Source of the DNA: Terriglobus sp. RCC_193 | Lineage (GTDB): Bacteria; Acidobacteriota; Terriglobia; Terriglobales; Acidobacteriaceae | Length of the DNA stretch: 64,000 bases | NCBI RefSeq assembly: GCF_041355105.1 | Contig: NZ_JBFUPK010000001.1 | Location: forward strand, 1,550,001 to 1,614,000 | Direction: 5' to 3' | Shown here: positions 44,346 through 52,219 of the stretch, piece by piece | How the letters are laid out: the number at the start of each line of letters is the position of its first letter | Numbering within the stretch: the stretch's first letter is position 1 | Notes under the pieces: model-generated | What the model was told of the DNA's origin: nothing | Seen by the model: only the letters and a program-made list of their open reading frames with translations | The model's database searches: none | Position numbers and translations under genes: made by a program

Positions 44346-45537
44346 TCCTTTTGAGTTCGGCAGAGAGCTTGGCACCGACGAGCTGGTGGACCGCCAGGCC
44401 GAGGTGACCGCCGTCATCGAAACTCTCCGCCAAGGAACCAAGCTCTTCCTCATCGGCCCCCGCCGCTTCGGCAAGACATCGATTCTTAAGACGGCTGAAG
44501 ACCGTCTTGTGGGCAAGAATTCCGTCGTCCTCCGCTTCGATGCGGAGAGCTTTCCCTCGCTCGATCTTCTGGTCTCCGCTCTCATTGCAGCAGCGGCGAA
44601 GAGCCTCAAGGGGAAGGTCGAGCGGGTCGGAGACCAGATCACGAAATTCTTTTCCAAGCTCCGACCGGAGCTGAGCTTCAGCATCACCCAGGACGCATGG
44701 AACGCGAAGTTGGGCGTGAATGTCGCCTCAAGCCAGGAGGCTCATGTCGGCCTTTTGGTCGAGGCTCTCAACGGCCTAGAAGCACTCGCCGCCGACCAGC
44801 CCGAAGGTCGCACTGTGGGCCTGATCATCGACGAATTCCAGAAGGTCATTGAGATTGGTGGCTTGCAAGCCGAATCGCAGATTCGCGCTGCAATCCAAAG
44901 ACATAAGCGCGTGGGTTATGTCTTTGCCGGCTCCAAGACTCGGATGCTTACCGACATGACAATGGACGCGACGAGGCCCTTCTACCGGCTCGGCCAAATC
45001 CGTTTCATCGGCCCGGTTCCCAGCGAAGACTTCGAGGTCTTTCTCAAGGGAAAGTTTCGCGCCGGGGGCTTCCGAGTCGACGATCCAGACGCGATCACCC
45101 GCATCCTGCAATTGGCTGAAGATGTCCCCTACAACGTGCAGCTTTTGGCACACACTTGCTGGTACGAATTACGGAACCAATCGGCCACGAATCCAGCCTC
45201 TCTGACACCCGAAATTGTCGATGCTGCGATGCTCCTCATCGCCCGACAATATGACCCCTTTTACACCCAGATCTGGTCGGCTCTGACGGCCATCCAGCAG
45301 AAGACTTTGCTCGCCGTCATCAGCGAGGCCGGGGCGGGTCTACAGTCCCGCAAAGTCTCCCAATTCGTCGGGCGAGGGGCATCCACTGTCCAAAGGTCGG
45401 TGGGGTCGCTGATCGAGAAGGACATCTTGCGCGAAGAAGAACACGAGGGTGCCACGAGACTTCGCTTTGAAGACCCGTTCTTCTCACAATGGATTCGCGC
45501 ATTTCCGGCGAGAGCTGCCGGGCTGATTCAAGCTTAG
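44338..45537 (+). CDS. AAA-type ATPase of the ATPase_2/STAND-like group
   Basis: This is a 399-residue cytoplasmic ATPase. Walker A is GPRRFGKTS (40-48) and Walker B is VGLIIDEFQ (D165, E166), followed by a sensor-like segment GYVFAGSKTRML. The C-terminal part (about 300-390) looks like a winged helix (SQFVGRGASTVQRSVGSLI, IEKDILREEE). This is the layout of ATPase_2 (archaeal-type) proteins. Bacterial members occur on mobile elements and some related STAND ATPases act in defence, but no role is established here. The start ATG 44338 has no ribosome site; GTG 44320 is an alternative. It overlaps the convergent XRE gene by 4 bp and is the first gene of the island. Confidence 0.85.
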   Translation: MDNPFEFGRELGTDELVDRQAEVTAVIETLRQGTKLFLIGPRRFGKTSILKTAEDRLVGKNSVVLRFDAESFPSLDLLVSALIAAAAKSLKGKVERVGDQITKFFSKLRPELSFSITQDAWNAKLGVNVASSQEAHVGLLVEALNGLEALAADQPEGRTVGLIIDEFQKVIEIGGLQAESQIRAAIQRHKRVGYVFAGSKTRMLTDMTMDATRPFYRLGQIRFIGPVPSEDFEVFLKGKFRAGGFRVDDPDAITRILQLAEDVPYNVQLLAHTCWYELRNQSATNPASLTPEIVDAAMLLIARQYDPFYTQIWSALTAIQQKTLLAVISEAGAGLQSRKVSQFVGRGASTVQRSVGSLIEKDILREEEHEGATRLRFEDPFFSQWIRAFPARAAGLIQA

Positions 45538-45800
45538 TCTTCCAAAAGATAGCTGGGAGGTTTCCCGTAGAGTTCCGCCAACAGCATCAGCTCCATCACA
45601 TCGAGCCGCCTGTCTCCAGACTCCGTCTTGGATATCCATGAATGAAACATGCCCAGTTGTTCGGCCACATCCCTCTGCGTGAGGCCAGCTTCTTCACGAG
45701 CTTTAATCAGTTTTGAGAGGAATTTGTCGTAACGTGGCTGATACGGGACCGTTCTCGCCTTGCGTGATCTCCGAGTTTCACCATCCGCAGGCTGGGCCAT
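45534..45800 (-). CDS. XRE-family helix-turn-helix regulator
   Basis: This is an 88-residue protein with a basic N-terminal extension and a Cro/CI-type helix-turn-helix (about 30-85: AREEAGLTQRDVAEQLGMFH, SWISKTESGDRRLDV). A perfect 17-bp palindrome lies 29 bp upstream of its start, between it and a small divergent gene, and is its likely operator. Its 3' end overlaps the ATPase gene by four bases in convergent orientation. An ATG at 45800 is used here; a TTG precedes it at 45803. Confidence 0.88.
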   Translation of the reverse strand: MAQPADGETRRSRKARTVPYQPRYDKFLSKLIKAREEAGLTQRDVAEQLGMFHSWISKTESGDRRLDVMELMLLAELYGKPPSYLLED

Positions 45801-45828
45801 CAAACTAGTGTGGGGAGGCCCTTGCGCT

Positions 45829-45845
45829 GTTTCCTAATAGGAAAC
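45829..45845. promoter_or_regulatory. Perfect palindromic operator between XRE gene and small divergent gene
   Basis: GTTTCCTA-A-TAGGAAAC is a perfect 8-bp inverted repeat around one base. It is centred in the 71-bp gap between two divergent start codons. It suits a Cro/CI-type dimer and implies that the XRE protein controls both itself and the small gene. Confidence 0.75.
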
Positions 45846-45871
45846 AAGATAGAGACTGAAGGAGACGCGAC

Positions 45872-46087
45872 ATGTCGACGGAAATCTTGGACTGCCCTGA
45901 AGTCGTCGGTAAGACAGTGAAGTCTCTCAAGCTCTTTATGACCGGGTCGGTCTCTAGCGAAATCCAGCTTGAATTCGCCGATGGCACCACCTTCTCGGCT
46001 TCTTGTGAGAGCCGTCAGGCCGTCAAAGCGGCCCTGATTCAGACCGGCGTTGGAGAGCCGGAAGTCCTAAAGACGTACGCCGAATAA
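45872..46087 (+). CDS. Small protein of unknown function, divergent from XRE regulator
   Basis: This encodes 71 residues with a strong ribosome site, AAGGAG seven bases before ATG. It appears to be a single beta-rich domain (VVGKTVKSLKLFMTGSVSS, then EIQLEFADGTTFSASCESRQ). The alternating hydrophobic pattern suggests a soluble fold. No family is recognised. Sharing a palindromic operator with the XRE gene suggests it is regulated by that protein and could be its partner. Confidence 0.75.
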   Translation: MSTEILDCPEVVGKTVKSLKLFMTGSVSSEIQLEFADGTTFSASCESRQAVKAALIQTGVGEPEVLKTYAE

Positions 46088-46201
46088 CTGCCGTTATTCC
46101 TGTCAGAAATAGCTCTCATACCCGAAGTTATTGGACTTCGCTCGCTGACGGACTTAGTTTTTGCGCCATGCTGACTTGCTCAAGTCGGCGGAGGTGCAAA
46201 C

Positions 46202-46459
46202 GTGACTCGTCCCTACCCCATACTCCGATCAGATGAAGGCTCGCTTCGGCTGCCTGTTCGTCTCGGTTCCCCCCAGCGTGTTCGCGCGGTGCGTACTGCC
46301 AATCGTGCGATCGTCAAGGAGCGGATTCTCCGTGTCGTTCGAATCCTCTTCCCCAGCCTTTTCGCTCTCTCTCTCACCGCCGTAGCGCACGCGCAAGGGA
46401 CGATGGACTTCTCCGGGGCTCAGACCCTGATGGGGACGTTCAAGACAAGCTCCCAGTGA
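46202..46459 (+). pseudogene. 5' fragment of a VirB2/TrbC-like pilin gene
   Basis: A GTG start with GGAGG eight bases upstream is followed by a basic leader and a signal-like segment (ILFPSLFALSLTAVAHAQ). Next comes GTMDFSGAQTLMGTFKT, which I recognise as the beginning of acidobacterial TrbC/VirB2-type conjugative pilins. The two hydrophobic helices that should follow are missing, and the frame ends in SSQ inside sequence belonging to the convergent VOC gene. This is therefore a truncated relic of a conjugation system. The family call is from memory and moderately sure. Confidence 0.6.
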
Positions 46460-47211
46460 AGGAGTCGGGCGTCTTGTGCCGAGGCAATAGGGGAACCTGC
46501 TGCCCACACGTTGAGCCCAACGTAATGGTGATATCCGCCAGCCGCGATGAACAAAGCGCTCTGCAGGCTCCACGTCATGATCGTGAAGCCCAGCACTTCG
46601 TGGTAGAAGCGAGCGGCCTCACGCAGATCACCAATGTAGAGATGCACGTGTCCAACGGTGGTACCTGTAGGCGCCCCCGACCACGGCCCGGAACTCGCTG
46701 CCGACAACCCCGCGAGATCGAGCTGGACTCCGCCGCCGATCAACTCATTGCCTTCGACCCGCCAAGTGTTGCGCGGTCGATCTGCATAGACCTCGATGTT
46801 CAAACCATCTGGGTCGACCAGATAGAGAGCTTCACTGAAAAAGTGGTCGCTCGATCCGTAGCGGATCTTCATGGAATGCAGATGGTTCACGAAACTACCT
46901 AACGCTCCACGATCTGGCAGAAGGAATGCCGCGTGATAGAGACCGAGACGACTGCGAGGAACCAAAGGAAGGATGCCGGGAAGTTGTCGCAGTTCGAGCA
47001 GAACCTTCCCGTCTACACCCAACTCCGCCACTTCGCTTCCAGCGTTGATCGGTGCCAGGCCGATCACATCCTGATAAAAACTCAAGGAACGTTCGAGATC
47101 GGATACAGCAAGGGTCACACGTCCAACATGAATCTCGTCCGGCAGACGGTACGACGGAGGTTGAATGCCAACCGTGGCAGCAGCGACATAAGAGTGAGTA
47201 GCAGTAGACAT
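46420..47211 (-). CDS. VOC-family (glyoxalase/extradiol dioxygenase) protein, 3'-truncated
   Basis: This encodes 263 residues with two vicinal-oxygen-chelate modules (about 28-145 and 165-255), related to CatE-type catechol 2,3-dioxygenases. Candidate metal ligands are the histidines in IHVGRVTL and VGHVHLYI and the acidic residue in DGLNIEVYAD. GGAG lies eight bases before ATG 47211. The C-terminus runs normally to WELVL and then continues as NVPIRV, encoded by the pilin relic on the other strand. The true end is therefore replaced at a recombination junction near 46442. It may still fold, as only the last few residues are lost. It probably shares the strand and transcript of the TetR gene. 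Confidence 0.8.
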   Translation of the reverse strand: MSTATHSYVAAATVGIQPPSYRLPDEIHVGRVTLAVSDLERSLSFYQDVIGLAPINAGSEVAELGVDGKVLLELRQLPGILPLVPRSRLGLYHAAFLLPDRGALGSFVNHLHSMKIRYGSSDHFFSEALYLVDPDGLNIEVYADRPRNTWRVEGNELIGGGVQLDLAGLSAASSGPWSGAPTGTTVGHVHLYIGDLREAARFYHEVLGFTIMTWSLQSALFIAAGGYHHYVGLNVWAAGSPIASAQDARLLHWELVLNVPIRV

Positions 47212-47266
47212 GAAGCAATCTCCAAAAAGCTCTGGCCTCCGCGAGGCGAAGGCCAGGGCGTCAGGT

Positions 47267-47944
47267 TCATTTTTTCCGTTTGATCGGCTTCCGTATGGAA
47301 CCGATTCGACGTCGAGCGAGCTTTTTTGCGGTACTGGAAGAGCGAACCTCTGGCCAGCTACGCATAGCGATTGTGATGGAGTTGTGGAGCTGTTCCGTGG
47401 AGATCCCGCTGACAGCTTGTACAGAGATGCCGTGAGACACGGCGTTGAAGTAGAGCGCAAGCTGATCGATGTCTGTGTTGCGGGGCAGTTCACGTTGCTT
47501 GATCGCGCGTTCCAGCAAACTACGGATGATTCCGAACCCTTGCTCGCGGCTATCGCAGAGGGCTTTCGACACGCGGTTCGATTCTTCACTGCCGACAAGC
47601 GCGCCTTGCACAAGGAGACAACCTTGTGGTGTCCCAGCAGCGCTCTGGAACGTGGCCAGTCCACGAAGATAATGCTCCAGGCTTCCCCGTGCCGAAGGCA
47701 AAGCGAACGCAGGAGACACCGCTGCGCCCAAGCGTTCCTTGTAGCGATCAAGGGCTTTTAGAAACAATTCTTCCTTGCTGCCAAAGGCAGCATAGAGGCT
47801 CGGCTTCAACACTCCGATGGACTCAATCAAGTCCATCAATGTTGTGCCTTCATAGCCCTTGCTCCAGAAAAGGTTAAGCGCTTGGTCCAAAGCCTTCTCT
47901 GTATCGAATTCTCTTGGCCTGCCGATCGCCGTAATCCCTTCCAA
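47267..47944 (-). CDS. TetR/AcrR-family repressor
   Basis: This encodes 225 residues. The N-terminal helix-turn-helix (about 10-55, GYEGTTLMDLIESIGVLKPS) and the LYAAFGSKEELF segment are diagnostic of TetR proteins. The tail is lysine/arginine-rich. Two nearly identical 16-bp dyads (TTGACC-ATCGG type) lie between it and the divergent SDR gene and are its likely operators. It probably represses both the reductase genes and its own transcript with the VOC gene, and responds to a small electrophile or aromatic. That is inferred. Confidence 0.9.
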   Translation of the reverse strand: MEGITAIGRPREFDTEKALDQALNLFWSKGYEGTTLMDLIESIGVLKPSLYAAFGSKEELFLKALDRYKERLGAAVSPAFALPSARGSLEHYLRGLATFQSAAGTPQGCLLVQGALVGSEESNRVSKALCDSREQGFGIIRSLLERAIKQRELPRNTDIDQLALYFNAVSHGISVQAVSGISTEQLHNSITIAMRSWPEVRSSSTAKKLARRRIGSIRKPIKRKK

Positions 47945-47956
47945 TCAGATGAATAG

Positions 47957-47972
47957 TTGACCTATCGGTATA
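47957..47972. promoter_or_regulatory. TetR operator copy 1
   Basis: TTGACCTATCGGTATA matches the reverse complement of 48025-48040 (TTGACCGATCGGTAAA) at 14 of 16 positions. It lies 13 bp before the TetR start codon. Confidence 0.7.
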
Positions 47973-48024
47973 GTACGCCATTGACACCAGAGAGTCTACC
48001 CCACATAATTGGCTAGCGGGGTAG

Positions 48025-48040
48025 TTTACCGATCGGTCAA
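48025..48040. promoter_or_regulatory. TetR operator copy 2
   Basis: TTTACCGATCGGTCAA contains the perfect palindrome ACCGATCGGT (48028-48037), as in NemR-type TetR boxes. It lies upstream of the SDR gene and 68 bp from copy 1, in opposite orientation. Confidence 0.75.
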
Positions 48041-48176
48041 CAACGGGAATGGAAGAGGTGTTTCATGTCCTCGGAAATTCGATATTTCAAACCAAGGAGA
48101 TGAAATGCGCTTCAGCTTGTTCGGTCTGTTCGGGCGCAATAAATCCCGTACGCAAGAGAAAGGCAATGGAGGAAAC

Positions 48177-48923
48177 ATGGCAGGAAGACTTAATGGCAAG
48201 GTAGCGCTGGTAACGGGCGGAAGCTCGGGTATTGGCTTGGCAACCGCGAAGCGCTTTATCGCGGAAGGCGCAACCGTCTACATCACGGGTCGCAAGCAGG
48301 AAGCTTTGGACGCGGCGGTTCGCTCGATTGGCGGCAACATCACCGCAGTGAAGGCAGATTCCAGCAATGTTGCTGACCTGGATCGCGTGTACTCGACGAT
48401 CAAGAACAAGAGCGGCCATCTGGACGTTCTCTTTGTCAACGCCGGAATCGCGGCTTTCGCTCCGCTTCCCGGCGTGACTGACGAGCATTTCGACAGCATC
48501 GTCAACACCAACCTCAAGGGTGTTGTGTTCACCGTGAAGCAGGCGCTTTCCGTCCTCGCTCCCGGAGCCTCGATCATCATCAACTCCTCAACTGCAGCTT
48601 TCAAGCCGATGGCAGCATTCGGTATCTACAGCGCGACCAAGGCTGCGGTAGCTCAGTTGGCTCGTGTATGGCTCCTTGAACTGAAGGAACAGAAGATCCG
48701 TGTCAACGTCGTGAGCCCCGGCATGGTCGATACCCCCGCCATCGACGGCCTTGCTGGTGAGCAGGCGGCTGGCATGAAGGCCCACGTGGGTTCTCTGAAC
48801 CCCCTTGGCCGCATTGCGAGCCCGAATGACATCGCATCCGTCGCTCTCTTCCTCGGTTCCGATGATGCTGAATACGTCAACGGCGTGGACATCGTCGTTG
48901 ATGGTGGAGCGAACCTGGTCTAA
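48177..48923 (+). CDS. Short-chain dehydrogenase/reductase (SDR)
   Basis: This is a 248-residue classical SDR: TGGSSGIGLA for NAD(P) binding, NAGIAAFAP, active-site serine in IIINSSTAAFK and YSATK for the catalytic tyrosine/lysine pair. GGAGG lies four bases before ATG 48177. ATG 48105, with AAGGAG five bases upstream, would add 24 residues (MRFSLFGLFGRNK and onward) and cannot be excluded. It is divergent from the TetR gene and followed by a strong terminator. It reduces an aldehyde or ketone; the substrate is unknown. Confidence 0.9.
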   Translation: MAGRLNGKVALVTGGSSGIGLATAKRFIAEGATVYITGRKQEALDAAVRSIGGNITAVKADSSNVADLDRVYSTIKNKSGHLDVLFVNAGIAAFAPLPGVTDEHFDSIVNTNLKGVVFTVKQALSVLAPGASIIINSSTAAFKPMAAFGIYSATKAAVAQLARVWLLELKEQKIRVNVVSPGMVDTPAIDGLAGEQAAGMKAHVGSLNPLGRIASPNDIASVALFLGSDDAEYVNGVDIVVDGGANLV

Positions 48924-48928
48924 CCATC

Positions 48929-48968
48929 TCTCCCGTGGCGTTCGTGCGCCACGGGAGATTTCTTTTGT
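48929..48968 (+). terminator. Rho-independent terminator after the first SDR gene
   Basis: TCTCCCGTGGCG/CGCCACGGGAGA is a 12-bp perfect stem with the six-base loop TTCGTG, followed by TTTCTTTT. It lies between the two SDR genes, so the second needs its own promoter or read-through. Confidence 0.85.
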
Positions 48969-49002
48969 TGCAGTTCATGGGCCTGCTTGGAGGGCGACCG
49001 GC

Positions 49003-49752
49003 GTGGGAAACAGACTAGATGGAAGAGTAGCGATTGTTACCGGGGCTTCGAAAGGAATCGGCGCTGGCATCGCGCGTGCGCTCGCGCTTGCAGGTGCATC
49101 TGTCGTCGTCAACTACGCCTCAGACAAGGAAAAGGCCGAAGCCTTGGTCACCGAGATCAAAGCTGCTGGAGGGAACGCTGTCGCCGCCCGCGCAGACATC
49201 TCCAAAGCGGCCGAGGCACAGACTCTGGTCAATACGGCAATCGTGCAGTTCGGCAGGCTGGACATTCTCGTCAACAACTCCGGTGTCTATGCCTTCGCTC
49301 CACTGGGTTCCATCAGCGAAGAGCACTTCCACCGCCACTACGATATCAACGTCCTGGGACCGATCCTTGTGACGCAAGCTGCGATCAAGCACTTGCCCGC
49401 AGGCGGAAGCATCATCAACATCGGCTCCGGCGTGAGCCGCATCACGCCGCCGCATTCGACGGTGTACACCGGCACCAAAGCCGCGATTGATGCCCATACC
49501 GGAGTCTGGGCGCGCGAGCTGGGCCCACGTCAGATTCGCGTCAATTCCATCAATCCCGGCCTCGTCGAGACGGAGGGCACACATGCGGGTGGCTTCATTG
49601 GTTCAGAGCACGAGACATTCATCGCTAATCAGGCTCCTCTTGGCCGTACTGGCAAGGTTAGCGACATAGCCCCACTCGCGGTCTTTCTGGCCTCTGATGA
49701 GTCCGGCTGGCTGACCGGCGAAGTCCTGATAGCCAGCGGCGGAGTGCGTTGA
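49003..49752 (+). CDS. Short-chain dehydrogenase/reductase (SDR)
   Basis: This is a 249-residue classical SDR with TGASKGIGAGIA, NNSGVYAF, IINIGSGVS (catalytic serine) and the YTGTK tyrosine/lysine motif. Translation starts at GTG 49003, nine bases after GGAGG; no ATG is suitably placed. It is related to, but clearly different from, the preceding SDR (probably an old duplication or separate acquisition). It lies downstream of the terminator at 48929 and 99 bp before the aldo/keto reductase. The substrate is unknown, with carbonyl reduction likely. Confidence 0.9.
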   Translation: MGNRLDGRVAIVTGASKGIGAGIARALALAGASVVVNYASDKEKAEALVTEIKAAGGNAVAARADISKAAEAQTLVNTAIVQFGRLDILVNNSGVYAFAPLGSISEEHFHRHYDINVLGPILVTQAAIKHLPAGGSIINIGSGVSRITPPHSTVYTGTKAAIDAHTGVWARELGPRQIRVNSINPGLVETEGTHAGGFIGSEHETFIANQAPLGRTGKVSDIAPLAVFLASDESGWLTGEVLIASGGVR

Positions 49753-49851
49753 TTTCAACGTTTTCTCCCCGCTCCAACTCTCAATTTGCCTTCCGGACTG
49801 TGGCTCATCCGCAGCCGCGGAAGTCCTAACCGGTAAATCCAAGGAGCAGCA

Positions 49852-50898
49852 ATGCGCTACAAACTGTTAGGCCAACACACTGGCATACGGCTTTCGGAAA
49901 TCATTCTCGGCGCGGGCATGTTTGGCCTGAAGTGGGGCCACGGTGCTGACATCGAGGAATCACGGAAGATCTTCGACGGATATGTCGAAGCGGGCGGAAA
50001 CTTCATTGACACGTCCGACACCTATCAGTTCGGCGAGTCAGAAGAGTTTCTTGGCGAGTTCATCAAGCCCCGCCGCGAAGAGCTCTTCGTAACGACCAAG
50101 TTCACGATGAGCGTTGACCCGAAGGGCGGCATTCTCGCCACCGGCAACAGCCGTAAGGCGATGGTTCACTCGCTCGAACAAAGCCTCAAGCGTCTCAAGA
50201 CGGATCGGCTCGACCTCTACTGGGTTCACTTCCCAGACGCGCTGACGCCCATCGATGAAATCATGCGCGGGCTCGACGACCTCGTCCGTGCGGGAAAGAT
50301 TCTCTATATCGGTCTTTCGGATTTCCCAGCATGGCGCGTCTCCGCAGCGTCCGTCTTGGCCGAGTTGCGCGGCTGGACGCCCGTCGCCGCTCAACAGATC
50401 GAGTACAGCCTCATCGAGCGCACCCCGGAGCGCGATCTACTCCCGATGGCTGCGGCACACGGCCTCGCTACCGTTGGCTGGTCGCCACTCGGCGGCGGTG
50501 TGCTAACTGGCAAGTATCGGAAGGGCGAGAAGGGCCGCAACGAAGGTATGGGCGGCCGCGTGTTCCAGCCGGAAAACACTCCGCAGCGTACCGCCATCAT
50601 CGACGCCTTGGAAGCTATCGCGGCGGAGATCGGTTCCAATCCCGGCCGCATTGCGATCGCTTGGGTCAACACCAAGGGAGTCTGGCCAATCATCGGGCCC
50701 CGCACACGTGAACAACTGGATGACAACCTCGGTGCATTGGAGCTGACGCTTTCACCTGAGCACATCCAGAAGCTCGATGAAGCCAGCGCCATCACCTTGG
50801 GCTTTCCTCACGATCTGCTGTCCACTCCATCGATGCGAAATCGTATGACGGGCGGCAAGCTCGATTCGTTCATTCAGCCATCGGAATTGGCTCGCTAA
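49852..50898 (+). CDS. Aldo/keto reductase
   Basis: This is a 348-residue NADPH-dependent (alpha/beta)8 barrel reductase. Visible features are the catalytic aspartate/tyrosine segment FIDTSDTYQFGESEEFLG, the lysine in LFVTTKF, DLYWVHFPD and the cofactor-binding IIGPRTREQLDDNL. AAGGAGCAGC precedes the ATG. It ends the TetR-linked group of reductases and probably acts on toxic aldehydes or quinone-like carbonyls. It is followed by a LysR gene after 239 bp. Confidence 0.92.
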   Translation: MRYKLLGQHTGIRLSEIILGAGMFGLKWGHGADIEESRKIFDGYVEAGGNFIDTSDTYQFGESEEFLGEFIKPRREELFVTTKFTMSVDPKGGILATGNSRKAMVHSLEQSLKRLKTDRLDLYWVHFPDALTPIDEIMRGLDDLVRAGKILYIGLSDFPAWRVSAASVLAELRGWTPVAAQQIEYSLIERTPERDLLPMAAAHGLATVGWSPLGGGVLTGKYRKGEKGRNEGMGGRVFQPENTPQRTAIIDALEAIAAEIGSNPGRIAIAWVNTKGVWPIIGPRTREQLDDNLGALELTLSPEHIQKLDEASAITLGFPHDLLSTPSMRNRMTGGKLDSFIQPSELAR

Positions 50899-50946
50899 CC
50901 TCTGAGGGCACTCTCGGACATCGATCACCTATCACACCAAACACAA

Positions 50947-51017
50947 GACTGCCACGACATTGATCCTAGTGGGTATATGTTCCATGCACATCGATTAGGA
51001 GCCAAATCGTGGCAGTC
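50947..51017. repeat. 11-bp inverted repeat separated by 49 bp
   Basis: GACTGCCACGA (50947-50957) and TCGTGGCAGTC (51007-51017) are perfect reverse complements in the gap between the aldo/keto reductase and LysR genes. They could form a long-loop hairpin or be two spaced operator halves. Confidence 0.55.
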
Positions 51018-51137
51018 GCAAAATGTAGTTTTTCGAATCAAGCTCTGGCCTTCAAAATCGAGCCGAGCTGAACCAATCTAGCATTCCCCGGTCATTCAAA
51101 GTGGAGCACCAATACATGTCTCAGGGGGCCACTGAAT

Positions 51138-52079
51138 TTGTCTCTGCCAGAGGTTCGATTACAAATCGCTGCCGTTACCCTCGCGGAAGAATTGAGCTTC
51201 ACCAGGGCTGCCGAAAGGTTGAACATCACGCAACCCGGCCTCAGCAAACAAATTGCGGAGCTTGAGAGCCGCATAGGATTCGCCGTATTCGTGCGTGACC
51301 AGAAGAGGGTCGAACTAACCGAAGCAGGCCATGTCTTTGTACGCGGCTGCAAGGATGCGCTTGCTTTGCTGGAGAAGGCGGTCCGCACGGGCCGTGCCAC
51401 GCAGGAGGAGATTCAGCCACTTGTCACCATCGGGCACAGCCCTTATGTGGACCCGGTCCTCGTATCCGCTTTGTTGGGGGTTCATCTGCCTCTCTATGCC
51501 AACCTTCGCCTTCGAGTTGAGAGTATGTTCGCGCAGGATCTCGTACACAGTGTGCTCTCCGCAGAGGTCGATATGGCGATCATCGAAGAGCCCGCGGACA
51601 GTCCACTTCTCACACTCGTTCCATTGGTGACGGAGCCCTTGTACGTGCTTCTATCCACCGATCATTCTGCGGCTCATCTTGCATCCGTTTCGTTCGAAGA
51701 TTTTGGCAAGGTTGGATGGATGATGTTTCCGAAACGTGCGAACCCAACCCTCTATGAAAAGGTGATGGAGGCGGGCAAGCGGGCCGGTGCCGTGCCAGTC
51801 GAAGTGCATCACTATGTGACGCCGCATGAAGTCATTCAACTCATCTCCGAAAACTTCGGCGTCGCAATCATGTTCAAGGGAATTGCCCAACAGCTTGAGC
51901 GGAACGATTTGGTGGCGCGTCCGCTTACAGCGGCAGGGCTTCAAGTGAACATCCGCCTTGTGCTTCGTGCCGACCAATCCTCGCGCCTCGTCAACGAGTT
52001 CGGTCGGGCCTTCCTAAAGCGGGTCATTCCCCAAGGCCAGCAGGCAGAAATCTCAGGGCAGCTTCTGCTGAAACTCTGA
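51138..52079 (+). CDS. LysR-family transcriptional regulator
   Basis: This encodes 313 residues with an N-terminal winged helix-turn-helix (about 8-65, LSFTRAAERLNITQPGLSKQ) and a periplasmic-binding-protein-like effector domain (about 90-295). No ATG is available in frame; TTG 51138 follows AGGGGG by nine bases. LysR proteins usually regulate an adjacent gene. Here the upstream aldo/keto reductase is on the same strand, so the target is not obvious. Its effector is unknown. Confidence 0.87.
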   Translation: MSLPEVRLQIAAVTLAEELSFTRAAERLNITQPGLSKQIAELESRIGFAVFVRDQKRVELTEAGHVFVRGCKDALALLEKAVRTGRATQEEIQPLVTIGHSPYVDPVLVSALLGVHLPLYANLRLRVESMFAQDLVHSVLSAEVDMAIIEEPADSPLLTLVPLVTEPLYVLLSTDHSAAHLASVSFEDFGKVGWMMFPKRANPTLYEKVMEAGKRAGAVPVEVHHYVTPHEVIQLISENFGVAIMFKGIAQQLERNDLVARPLTAAGLQVNIRLVLRADQSSRLVNEFGRAFLKRVIPQGQQAEISGQLLLKL

Positions 52080-52219
52080 ATCGACACTCCGCGCAATTGG
52101 TGGGTCATTCCTCGCAGGAATAACTCACATACCAATTGGAATTGGACTCGGGGCATCGAGCTAGTCAATCCTCTTCCGCACAGCGGTACTAAAAACGGTG
52201 TGCCGCCGCAGGAGAGGAC

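Noticed and set aside
44071-44433. 120-codon minus-strand frame beginning in the ATPase gene and ending in the tRNA fragment
   Set aside because: Its C-terminal residues (VGSNPAVPTK) are translation of the half-tRNA and the rest is antisense to the ATPase; it shows no domain.
49372-49584. Additional regulators or enzymes in frames overlapping the second SDR gene
   Set aside because: All are shadows of a clear SDR reading frame with intact Ser-Tyr-Lys motifs.
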